Source: Candidatus Cloacimonadota bacterium
Lineage (GTDB): Bacteria; Cloacimonadota; Cloacimonadia; Cloacimonadales; TCS61
Direction of reading: 5' to 3'
DNA length: 6,253 nucleotides
Assembly (NCBI GenBank): GCA_016931665.1
Contig: JAFGEH010000134.1
Coordinates: forward strand, 1 to 6,253
The number at the start of each line of letters is the position of its first letter. The first letter of the stretch is position 1. Positions 1 through 5,985 of this stretch are shown piece after piece. The position numbers were made by a program, and so were the translations under genes. The notes below the pieces were generated by a model that did not search any database, had not been told where the DNA came from, and was given only the letters and a program-made list of their open reading frames with translations.

Positions 1-50
1 TAACCCCCTCAACTCTTGAACCCATGAACTCCTCAACTCTTGAACCAATT
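1..50. repeat. Octamer-based tandem repeat (24-bp period)
   Basis: The 16-base stretch CCTCAACTCTTGAACC occurs at 7-22 and again at 31-46, a 24-bp period. At a finer scale the stretch 8-47 splits into five related 8-base units: CTCAACTC, TTGAACCC, ATGAACTC, CTCAACTC, TTGAACCA. The array runs off the left edge, so its full length is unknown. In the reading frame that continues into the sorting-tail piece it encodes Ser-Thr-Leu-Glu-Pro twice. Whether it is intergenic or coding cannot be settled from this window. Confidence 0.7.
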
Positions 51-173
51 TACTTCATATCCTGGAACGGCAGGGATGCTGCTGACCGGAAAATGCCTTC
101 GGGAATATATCTCTACAGAATTGCAGGAAAAAGCGGAAGTTCGGAAATGCGTAAAATGCTGCTTCTAAAATAA
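3..173 (+). CDS. C-terminal end of a sorting-tail/FlgD-Ig-like protein (partial, possibly a remnant)
   Basis: An open frame enters from the left edge and stops at TAA 171-173. From 63 onward it reads WNGRDAADRKMPSGIYLYRI and ends in EMRKMLLLK. This matches the usual last part of a secretion-system C-terminal sorting domain or FlgD-like Ig domain: W-[DN]-G-[RK]-[DN], then P-S-G-[IV]-Y-x-Y, then a basic K-M-x-L-L-K end. Such tails occur on exported proteins of Bacteroidota and related phyla. The domain normally has further beta strands before the WNGRD segment. Here the preceding codons come from the octamer repeat instead, so this may be a gene end cut off or displaced by the repeat. The rest of the gene lies outside the window, so pseudogene versus intact gene is undecided. 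Confidence 0.55.
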   Translation, partial: TPSTLEPMNSSTLEPIYFISWNGRDAADRKMPSGIYLYRIAGKSGSSEMRKMLLLK

Positions 174-288
174 AAAACAAGCAGCGTAGAATCTGCTTTA
201 CTGCTGATCCTAAATAGTTCTGATTTCCTTTGACTGAAAAGTACTGACATTTTTGTTGGGTCACATTAAATAAATCAAGGAGGAGAAG
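174..288. other. Intergenic gap between sorting-tail piece and TPR protein
   Basis: This gap has no supported gene. A 6-bp hairpin, AAGCAG (179-184) with CTGCTT (193-198), sits just after the stop codon. It lacks a downstream T tract on the + strand; on the - strand it would be followed by a T-rich run, but no - strand gene is seen for it to serve. No convincing promoter for the gene at 289 was found: a TTGACT at 230-235 has no good -10 partner at 16-18 bp. Confidence 0.4.
277..284 (+). promoter_or_regulatory. Strong Shine-Dalgarno with two candidate starts
   Basis: AAGGAGGA precedes two consecutive ATG codons at 289 and 292. The spacing is 4 nt to the first and 7 nt to the second. The second spacing is closer to the usual optimum, so translation may begin at 292. 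The two proteins would differ by one methionine. Confidence 0.75.
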
Positions 289-882
289 ATGATGAGATTT
301 GCCAACATGATTATCCTGGCCTGTCTGCTCTCCCTGGCCGGACTGGCCCTGGAAGCGGACGATGTTACCGAAGCCATTAACGAGGGCATGAAATATTACC
401 AGCAGGGTGAGTACAGCCAGGCTATAGAGAGTTTAAGTTATGCCAATCAGCTGATCAAACAGAAGAAGGGTGGACAGCTGGAAGCTTTTCTGCCTCAGCC
501 TCTGCCCGGCTGGGAAGCCGATGATGCGGTTTCTTCCGCTGCCGGGGAAGCCCTGTTCGGAGGGGGAGTAGTAGTGGAAAGAAATTACTACAAAGACGAC
601 GCCAGCGTTCATATCCAGATCGTTACCGATTCCCCGTTACTGACTTCGGTGATGATGATGATGTCCAATCCCATGTTCGCCACTTCCGATGGCGGAAAGA
701 TGGAAAAGATCGGCGGACAGAAAGCGCTGGTCAAATATACTGAATCTGACCGTAGCGGCGAGGTTCAGGTGGTCGTCAATAACCGTTATCTGGTAACGGT
801 CGACGGTTATTCCGTCAGCCTGGATAACCTGCGTAATTACACCGCTGCCATCAATTTCGACGGGATCATGAAGCTGCAATAA
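289..882 (+). CDS. Exported TPR-like small protein of unknown function
   Basis: The product has 197 residues. Residues 1 to about 22 form a signal peptide: a short charged start, a hydrophobic core (MIILACLLSLAGLA), and small residues near the likely cleavage site. There is no lipobox cysteine, so a periplasmic or secreted location is likely. Residues 26-57 fit a single TPR-like helical hairpin (AINEGMKYYQQGEYSQAIES). Residues 63-197 form a separate domain: a Pro-rich PQPLPGWEADDA entry, a Gly-rich AGEALFGGG turn, then alternating beta-type segments ending in VVVNNRYLVTVDG. I have an impression of similar hypothetical proteins in other Gram-negative bacteria but cannot name a family. Four Met codons in a row (122-125) come from an ATG repeat. 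The gene is followed by its own terminator and appears monocistronic. The CDS is well supported; its function is unknown. Confidence 0.88.
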   Translation: MMRFANMIILACLLSLAGLALEADDVTEAINEGMKYYQQGEYSQAIESLSYANQLIKQKKGGQLEAFLPQPLPGWEADDAVSSAAGEALFGGGVVVERNYYKDDASVHIQIVTDSPLLTSVMMMMSNPMFATSDGGKMEKIGGQKALVKYTESDRSGEVQVVVNNRYLVTVDGYSVSLDNLRNYTAAINFDGIMKLQ

Positions 883-926
883 ATTACTGATTTGAGCTGC
901 TCAGATATCATAATTCTGTAATTTAA

Positions 927-963
927 GGGTGGTGGAGAATTTTTCCATCACCCCTCTTTTTTT
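927..963 (+). terminator. Rho-independent terminator after the TPR protein gene
   Basis: GGGTGGTGGA (927-936) pairs with TCCATCACCC (944-953), forming a 10-bp stem with one G-U pair and a 7-base loop. CTC and a run of seven T (957-963) follow. It sits 45 bases after the stop codon at 882 and would end that transcript before the STAS-decarboxylase gene. Confidence 0.88.
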
Positions 964-1194
964 ACCGTGCTCACAGAAGATTATTTTAATTTACACAGGG
1001 TCCTGGTGAGAGAAACCTGAATTGATAGTGTTCCAATTCAATCATTGACAAATATCTTGATTTCAATTAAGAAAATTACCTGATAATCCGATACTATGGT
1101 ATCTCAGTTTGTGAAATACAGACATTCTCTAATTTAAGATCGGATCAGAAAGCTTCATTGAGATTCAGCTGAAAATAATTCAGGAGGAAATGTA
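964..1194 (+). other. Leader region upstream of the STAS-decarboxylase gene
   Basis: No gene is seen here. The region is AT-rich and carries two dyad symmetries (1018-1040 and 1055-1072), a TTGACA hexamer at 1045-1050, a 10-bp palindrome TTCAGCTGAA (1164-1173), and the Shine-Dalgarno AGGAGGA (1182-1188), 6 nt before the ATG at 1195. Placed after a terminator, it should contain the promoter for the next gene. Confidence 0.5.
1045..1072 (+). promoter_or_regulatory. Possible promoter overlapped by a dyad
   Basis: TTGACA at 1045-1050 is a perfect sigma-70 -35 match. The best -10 at 16 bp spacing is TTAAGA (1067-1072), which is weak. The dyad TCTTGATT-TC-AATTAAGA (1055-1072) covers the spacer and the -10. 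If the promoter is real, a dimeric regulator bound there would block it. Promoter consensus differs in some diderm phyla, so this is tentative. Confidence 0.3.
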
Positions 1195-3189
1195 ATGGAT
1201 TTCAGAGTTGATCGCAGATCGAATCGGATAATTGTCTTCTGTACCGGGCTGCTCAATGCTGAGAACGCACCGGAAATCGAAAAGCAGATTACACCTTTGT
1301 TGGATGATCAGAGCTTGCCAGTCATTCTGGATTTCAGTGGAATTACTTATATTTCCAGCGCAGGTATCCGTATCCTGATTTACCTTTTTAAAAAAGCTCT
1401 CAAAATGAACCGGGATAACAATAATCCTGCAATCAGTAATATCCGTCTGGTGAATTTGCAACCTAACGTTAAAAGAGTGCTGGATCTGGTTGAACTCGAG
1501 AAGGCTTTTACAGAAGGTATGATAACTGATGCAAAGGCTGAGTCGGGTTCCAAGATATCGAAAAGCTATCAGGAACTGCTCCCGCGAGTCCGGGAGGCTT
1601 TTCCTGCACCGGTATCAGATCCGGAAAGAGATGTTTCTTTTATACAATCCATTGCGAAAGGCCTGAATTGCATCGACAGTATGAAGACGGAAAAACCCTA
1701 TCTGGGTGAACGGGTTGTGCTGGATTATAACAAGGCCAGGACCAGAAAGCTATCCGAAGAAATGAGTACAGTAGAAGAATCCATTGCTGCTGTGGCAGAT
1801 TATATGCAGGGAATTGTGATCTGGGGTCATCCCTGGCTTCATGAAAATGTTATACCTCCCACTACGATACCATCCATCGTTGGTCAACTTTTCAGTTCCA
1901 TCTATAACCCGAATATCATCTGGGATGAATACAGTCACAAAGTAAGTCAGGCGGAAGTCGAAGTTGCCGGCATGAGTGCCTCGCTGATCGGCTATGATCA
2001 GGAAAAAAGCGCTGGAGTATTCACCTTCGGGGGAACCGGGACAGTACTCTACGGCGTGAAGATAGGATTGGAAAAATCCCTGCCCGGTACTTTTAAGCAC
2101 GGCCTCAGGGAGGAACCGGTGATCATCTCTTCTGCAGCAGGCCATTACGCCAAAGTGAGTGTTTCTGGTTGGCTGGGAATAGGCACCGATAACATCGTTA
2201 CCGTTCCAACCGATAGTGACAATTCCATGGATCTCAGCTCGCTGGAATCAATCCTGCGCAATCTGCTTAATCAGGGCAGAAAGATTGCCTGTATCATTGC
2301 CACCATGGGTACAACTGATTCCTTCGGCATTGATAATCTGGAATATATATCGGGTTTACGAGACAAACTGGCAGAAGAATACGGTTTGCCCTATAAACCG
2401 CATATCCATGCTGACGCCGTCATCGGCTGGGCCTGGGCAGTATTCAATGATTATGATTTTGAGACTAATCCCCTGCAATTTTCCAATCGTACCCTGAGGT
2501 CGCTGTGGGATACTGTCGTGAACATCCGCACTCTGCATCTGGCTGATTCTATCGGACTGGATTTCCATAAAACCGGGTATGGACCCTATGTTTCCAGCCT
2601 GTTCATCTGTAAAAACAAGCAGGATCTTAATCTGATTACCAGAAATCTGAGTGAAATGCCCTATATGTTCCAGTTCGGGAATTATCATCCGGGTGTCTTT
2701 ACCCTGGAAACGTCTCGTTCCGGCGGGGCTGTGCTCTCTGCTCTGGCTAATTTTATCTTATTGGGCAAAGAAGGTTACAGAACAATTCTCGGTCATATCG
2801 TGTCGATGGCAGAATATCTGCGCTCGAAACTGGAAGAAACTCCCTGTGCCTGTCTCCTGAATACCTATAATTACGGCCCGGTTACCTTATTCCGGCTCTA
2901 TCCCGGGGAGCTGGATGCAAATCAGGCTTACCACCAAGAAATCCGGGATCCGGATCTGGCCGATCAACTGGAAGCCAACAACAACTATAACCGCAAGATT
3001 TTCAATGAACTGCACAAACAGATGGAGGAAGGTCAAGGCCTGGCTCTTTCCATCACTGAATGCTACCGTAATACAGATTATGGTAAACCGGTTCTGGCCA
3101 TAAAATCTTTTGTTATGTCCCCTTTTGTGGATGAAAATGCCATGGACCATCTGATGGATTGTATCAAACTGGCAAGGAAAGAAGTATAG
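1195..3189 (+). CDS. STAS domain fused to PLP-dependent group II amino acid decarboxylase
   Basis: The product has 664 residues and no signal peptide or membrane segment, so it is likely cytoplasmic. Residues 1 to about 107 form a STAS domain of the anti-sigma-factor-antagonist type: strand VILDFSGI (43-50), then YISSAGIRIL (52-61), in which Ser55 aligns with the phosphorylated serine of SpoIIAA. Residues 110-664 form a group II decarboxylase (glutamate, aromatic amino acid and related decarboxylases). The visible motifs are GVFTFGGTGT (274-283, phosphate region), His317 in AAGHYAK (stacks on the PLP ring), Asp407 in HADA (binds the PLP pyridine nitrogen) and Lys459 in DFHKTGYGPY (Schiff-base lysine). 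All key residues are present, so the enzyme should be active, releasing CO2 and an amine. The amino acid used cannot be predicted. The fusion is unusual, since lone STAS antagonists are about 110 residues. It suggests the enzyme is controlled or localised by an RsbW-like partner, and one candidate lies on the permease downstream. The start is set by AGGAGGA 6 nt upstream. Confidence 0.93.
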   Translation: MDFRVDRRSNRIIVFCTGLLNAENAPEIEKQITPLLDDQSLPVILDFSGITYISSAGIRILIYLFKKALKMNRDNNNPAISNIRLVNLQPNVKRVLDLVELEKAFTEGMITDAKAESGSKISKSYQELLPRVREAFPAPVSDPERDVSFIQSIAKGLNCIDSMKTEKPYLGERVVLDYNKARTRKLSEEMSTVEESIAAVADYMQGIVIWGHPWLHENVIPPTTIPSIVGQLFSSIYNPNIIWDEYSHKVSQAEVEVAGMSASLIGYDQEKSAGVFTFGGTGTVLYGVKIGLEKSLPGTFKHGLREEPVIISSAAGHYAKVSVSGWLGIGTDNIVTVPTDSDNSMDLSSLESILRNLLNQGRKIACIIATMGTTDSFGIDNLEYISGLRDKLAEEYGLPYKPHIHADAVIGWAWAVFNDYDFETNPLQFSNRTLRSLWDTVVNIRTLHLADSIGLDFHKTGYGPYVSSLFICKNKQDLNLITRNLSEMPYMFQFGNYHPGVFTLETSRSGGAVLSALANFILLGKEGYRTILGHIVSMAEYLRSKLEETPCACLLNTYNYGPVTLFRLYPGELDANQAYHQEIRDPDLADQLEANNNYNRKIFNELHKQMEEGQGLALSITECYRNTDYGKPVLAIKSFVMSPFVDENAMDHLMDCIKLARKEV

Positions 3190-3235
3190 ATCCCTATCTG
3201 CGATTTCATTGTTTTTTCCTCCCTAACGGAATAAT

Positions 3236-3270
3236 CAATAAAGACAGATTTTTTTATTGTCCTTTTTTTA
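3236..3270 (+). terminator. AT-rich terminator candidate after the decarboxylase gene
   Basis: CAATAAA (3236-3242) pairs with TTTATTG (3253-3259). The stem extends inward by a G-U and an A-T pair, and TCC plus a T run follow to about 3269. An alternative GACA/TGTC pairing overlaps it. The stem is weak in GC, so termination may be partial and the outer-membrane gene could receive some readthrough. Confidence 0.5.
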
Positions 3271-3309
3271 AAATAAAACACATTTGACCCGAAGAAACAA
3301 GGAGGGTGT

Positions 3310-4113
3310 ATGCAGGTAAAAATAGTGATAATTTTTTTGTTTTTTCTTCTTTTATCCTTTTCTGAAGCTATCAATACCAGCCATTACCTGCCTTTCGGCC
3401 AGTCCTGGGCAGCGGATCAGCTGCTGCCTCTGCCACTGGGCCTGGGGGCCACTTATTACATGCATGACCAGATATACCGGCTGGATCGACTCCACCTGAA
3501 TCTGGACTGGTTCACGGACGACATGACCGAGGGTCTCTCCGTTGACAACCAGACCAAAGAGATGAACCTGAAATTCGATATCTGGGTGCTGCCCTTCGCC
3601 AATGTTTTCGGCCTCATCGGCTCGGTGAAGGGAGAAACGAAGGTTGATCTGAGTGATATCCCGGCTATCGATCTTAATAATATCAACATCAAATACGATG
3701 GCATGGTTTACGGGGGAGGTCTCACTCTGGTCTATGGCTTGAAGAATCTATTCACTACTGCCACAATAACTGCAACCAGTACCCGGCTGAATGATTCCAC
3801 TTCCGATATGAAATCCTGGGTCTTCACCCCCAAGGCGGGGATTAATGTGCCAGGTCCTTTTTTCCTGAACGGTACTGCTCTCTGGGTAGGAGGTATGTAC
3901 CAGGAAACCGAGGAAATGCATCAGGGCCATATTTATATCGAACAAATCCAGGGTAATGAAGAAGTGGAATACGAAGTCACCCTGGGAGAGAACCAGCCCT
4001 GGAACTATCTGGCCGGACTCTGCGCCAATCTTACCCGCCGCTGGCAGCTGGAGCTGGAAGCAGGTTTCGGTGAACGTCAGCATGCCATAGCTTCCCTGGT
4101 TTTTCGCTTTTGA
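3310..4113 (+). CDS. Outer-membrane beta-barrel protein
   Basis: The product has 267 residues. Residues 1 to about 20 form a signal peptide with a very hydrophobic core (IVIIFLFFLLLSF), probably cut after SEA. The mature part is rich in alternating hydrophobic/polar strands with aromatic girdle residues, for example LHLNLDWF, MNLKFDIWVLPFANVFGLIGSV, MVYGGGLTLVYG and GTALWVGGMYQ. It ends HAIASLVFRF, with the C-terminal Phe and alternating pattern recognised by the BAM machinery. The motif order WVLPF, then YGGG, then TPKAG, then WVGGMYQ, then PWNYLAG, then a final E-A-G-F-G-x-R, recalls uncharacterised outer-membrane proteins of Gram-negative bacteria. The family name and any substrate are unknown to me. 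AAGGAGG (3299-3305) lies 4 nt before the ATG. Gaps of 120 bp before and 160 bp after leave its operon membership uncertain. Confidence 0.85.
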   Translation: MQVKIVIIFLFFLLLSFSEAINTSHYLPFGQSWAADQLLPLPLGLGATYYMHDQIYRLDRLHLNLDWFTDDMTEGLSVDNQTKEMNLKFDIWVLPFANVFGLIGSVKGETKVDLSDIPAIDLNNINIKYDGMVYGGGLTLVYGLKNLFTTATITATSTRLNDSTSDMKSWVFTPKAGINVPGPFFLNGTALWVGGMYQETEEMHQGHIYIEQIQGNEEVEYEVTLGENQPWNYLAGLCANLTRRWQLELEAGFGERQHAIASLVFRF

Positions 4114-4273
4114 CCTGATCGCCCAATTGTTATCGGGAGATTACATGTTCATATCACAGCTGGCGGCTTCTTCTTATTTGGGAAACGCCATCGGTGAGTC
4201 TGATGAAATTGGGCTTGACGGACTTACTAATAATACATTTAAGAAACAATCAAAATAAATCAGAGGAGTAGAT
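4114..4273 (+). other. Gap before the permease gene, with long-range inverted repeat
   Basis: No T-tract terminator is seen after the outer-membrane gene. GCCCAATT (4121-4128) and AATTGGGC (4207-4214) are perfect inverted repeats separated by 78 bases. A TTGACG (4215-4220) follows but has no good -10 at standard spacing, so a promoter is not claimed. The permease ATG at 4274 is preceded by AGAGGAG (4262-4268), a usable Shine-Dalgarno. Confidence 0.35.
4145..4258 (+). CDS. Possible 37-residue small protein or leader ORF
   Basis: ATG at 4145 opens a frame of 37 codons ending at TAA 4256-4258, preceded by GGGAGA (4135-4140) 4 nt upstream as a modest ribosome site. The peptide begins MFISQLAASSYLGNAIGE and ends in a basic tail TFKKQSK. 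It has no clear membrane segment and I recognise no family. It fills most of the gap between the outer-membrane and permease genes and ends 15 nt before the permease start. A stop-free run of this length is not rare by chance, so it may be spurious. If real, it could be a small partner protein or a translational leader. Confidence 0.28.
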   Translation: MFISQLAASSYLGNAIGESDEIGLDGLTNNTFKKQSK

Positions 4274-5983
4274 ATGCCCCGTAAACCCGCCAACCTGATC
4301 TATGATGTTAATGATAAACCTCCGATGTTGATTGCTTTCACGCTGGGCCTGCAGCATTTGTTCATAGTATTTATCAGTTTTATTTTTGCTGTGATCCTGG
4401 TACAGAGTCTGGGGGACACTGTGGCTCGGGAAGTCAAAGAATCATTTCTCAGTATGACTATGCTGGCGGGTGGGATCGTCACTATCCTGCAGGCCAACCG
4501 CAAGATCGGATCGGGTTATCTTTGCCATTCCGTTTGTGGCCCTTCTTATATGTCCGCTTCCATGCTGGCTGTCCAGGCGGGAGGGCTGCCGTTATTATTC
4601 GGGATGACCGGTTTTGTGGGTGTTGTGGAAGTTTTTTTCTCCCGGGTGATGCATAAACTCAGAGCACTTTTTCCGGCCGAAGTAACCGGTACTGTTGTTG
4701 CGTTTGTCGGCCTGGTGATTATACCTGTAGCCATGGAAAATGCTCTGGGAATCAGCGGCAATGATCGGATCAGCGAATGGCGGGAAATATTCGTGAGTCT
4801 CTCGACCCTCATTGTGATGATAGGGTTGAATGTTTACTCCAAGGGTAAATTGAAACTCTTCTGTACAATCATTGGAATGGTTTTTGGTTATCTTCTTTCT
4901 TTATTAATGGGAATTATGCCGGAAGAATCTATTAAAAGTTTCAGGGAAGCATCCATTATCTCTTTCCCCACCCTGATGCATGTCAGCTGGAGTTTCAGCG
5001 CCAGACTGGCTATCCCCTTTGTTATCGCCACTTTGTGCTCTACCCTGAAAACAATTGGTGATCTTTCCACCTGTCAGAAAATCAATGATGCCGATTGGAA
5101 AAGGCCGGATATGAAATCTGTTTCCAGGGGAATTTTTGTGGATGGTCTGGGTGGTATCCTTCCCGGTTTGTTGGGAGCTTTCGGTCAATCCACCTCCTCC
5201 ACCAATGTCGGGCTTTCCATTGCTACGGGTGCCACCAGCCGGAGAATTGCCTATTTCACCGGAGGGATTATTATCTGTCTGGCCTTCCTGCCCAAACTGG
5301 CAGAAGTCTTTCTGATCATGCCCCGACCGGTTATGGGAGCTACTCTGATCTTTGCCGTGAGCTTCATGATTATAGCCGGGTTTCAGATTATTATGTCCCG
5401 TATGCTGGATGCCCGAAAAATATTCGTCGTGGGTATATCTCTGATCATCGGTCTCAGTGCTGATGTCCTTCCCCATGTATATGACAACATGCATCCCTGG
5501 CTGCAGCCAATCTTCAGTTCATCCCTGTCCCTGGGCGCTGTCACTGTTGTCCTGTTGAACTTCCTGCTGCGGATCGGAATTGCTAAAACCAGAACCCTGA
5601 CCCTGCATAAATCCGCTAATTATAATGAAATAATCTACAATTTCATGGATACAGCCGGAAGTAACTGGGGCGCCAGACCCGAAGTGATCTATAAAGTCCG
5701 GGCAGCCATGATTGAATTCATGGACGGCAGTTCGTACTTGGATCTGACCAGCGACGAAATTAAAATGGAGTTGAATTTCGATGAACTCAATCTGACCCTG
5801 AAAATCATCTATCAGGGACAGGGAATGAAATTCCCTTCGGTCAAACCAAGTAAAGAAGAAATCCTGACCCGGGATGATGCCATCCGCGATCTTTCCGGTT
5901 ATCTGATCCGCCATTATGCCGATAAGGTCAGAAGTGAAAGTGAAGGGGATTATTACCAGATTTCTTTGAATTTCGAACACTAA
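4274..5983 (+). CDS. NCS2-family (uracil/xanthine-type) permease with C-terminal anti-sigma-like domain
   Basis: The product has 569 residues; typical NCS2 permeases have about 430-480. Residues 18-435 form the membrane core with many hydrophobic helices. NCS2 landmarks are the TM1 motif LGLQHLF (His28), GPSYMSA (89-95), FPAEVTG (133-139), a TM8 segment IATLCSTLKTIGD (251-263), Asp290 in VDGLGG, and the TM10 signature QSTSSTNVG (305-313) followed by TGATSR. By eye, Lys259 and Thr310 replace the substrate-binding Glu and Gln/Glu of XanQ and UraA, so the substrate is uncertain. Residues from about 437 to 569 are an extra cytoplasmic domain resembling RsbW/SpoIIAB-type GHKL anti-sigma modules: VRAAMIEFMDG (475-485, N-box position), LKIIYQGQG (509-517, G1-box position) and GYLIRHYADKV (542-552, the usual end motif). 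The Asn and Asp that bind Mg-ATP appear lost. The next gene starts 2 nt later, indicating an operon. Confidence 0.88.
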   Translation: MPRKPANLIYDVNDKPPMLIAFTLGLQHLFIVFISFIFAVILVQSLGDTVAREVKESFLSMTMLAGGIVTILQANRKIGSGYLCHSVCGPSYMSASMLAVQAGGLPLLFGMTGFVGVVEVFFSRVMHKLRALFPAEVTGTVVAFVGLVIIPVAMENALGISGNDRISEWREIFVSLSTLIVMIGLNVYSKGKLKLFCTIIGMVFGYLLSLLMGIMPEESIKSFREASIISFPTLMHVSWSFSARLAIPFVIATLCSTLKTIGDLSTCQKINDADWKRPDMKSVSRGIFVDGLGGILPGLLGAFGQSTSSTNVGLSIATGATSRRIAYFTGGIIICLAFLPKLAEVFLIMPRPVMGATLIFAVSFMIIAGFQIIMSRMLDARKIFVVGISLIIGLSADVLPHVYDNMHPWLQPIFSSSLSLGAVTVVLLNFLLRIGIAKTRTLTLHKSANYNEIIYNFMDTAGSNWGARPEVIYKVRAAMIEFMDGSSYLDLTSDEIKMELNFDELNLTLKIIYQGQGMKFPSVKPSKEEILTRDDAIRDLSGYLIRHYADKVRSESEGDYYQISLNFEH

Positions 5984-5985
5984 AG

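Noticed and set aside
179..198. Hairpin AAGCAG/CTGCTT after the sorting-tail stop, followed by T-rich sequence on the minus strand, as a minus-strand terminator
   Set aside because: The stem is only 6 bp, it has no T tract on the + strand, and no minus-strand gene is present for it to end.
230..272. Promoter for the TPR protein gene (TTGACT at 230, or CTGACA at 244 with TTAAAT at 266)
   Set aside because: The first has no -10 at proper spacing; the second would start transcription at or inside the ribosome site.
652..663. Four ATG codons in a row as a possible slippage microsatellite
   Set aside because: Only four units and in frame; too short to suggest phase variation, and the surrounding frame is intact.
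1190..1197. ATGTAATG just before the fusion gene: a start codon followed at once by a stop, overlapping the real ATG (start-stop element)
   Set aside because: The first ATG is only 1 nt from the Shine-Dalgarno, too close to be used; the ATG at 1195 has proper spacing.
4215..4241. TTGACG with nearby AT-rich hexamers as a permease promoter
   Set aside because: No TATAAT-like hexamer lies at 16-18 bp spacing; only weak sequence is present there.
4904..5494. 196-codon open frame on the minus strand inside the permease gene
   Set aside because: Shadow of the permease coding frame: its protein is low-complexity, rich in Gly, His, Ser and Asn, without recognisable motifs, whereas the + strand frame has clear NCS2 signatures.
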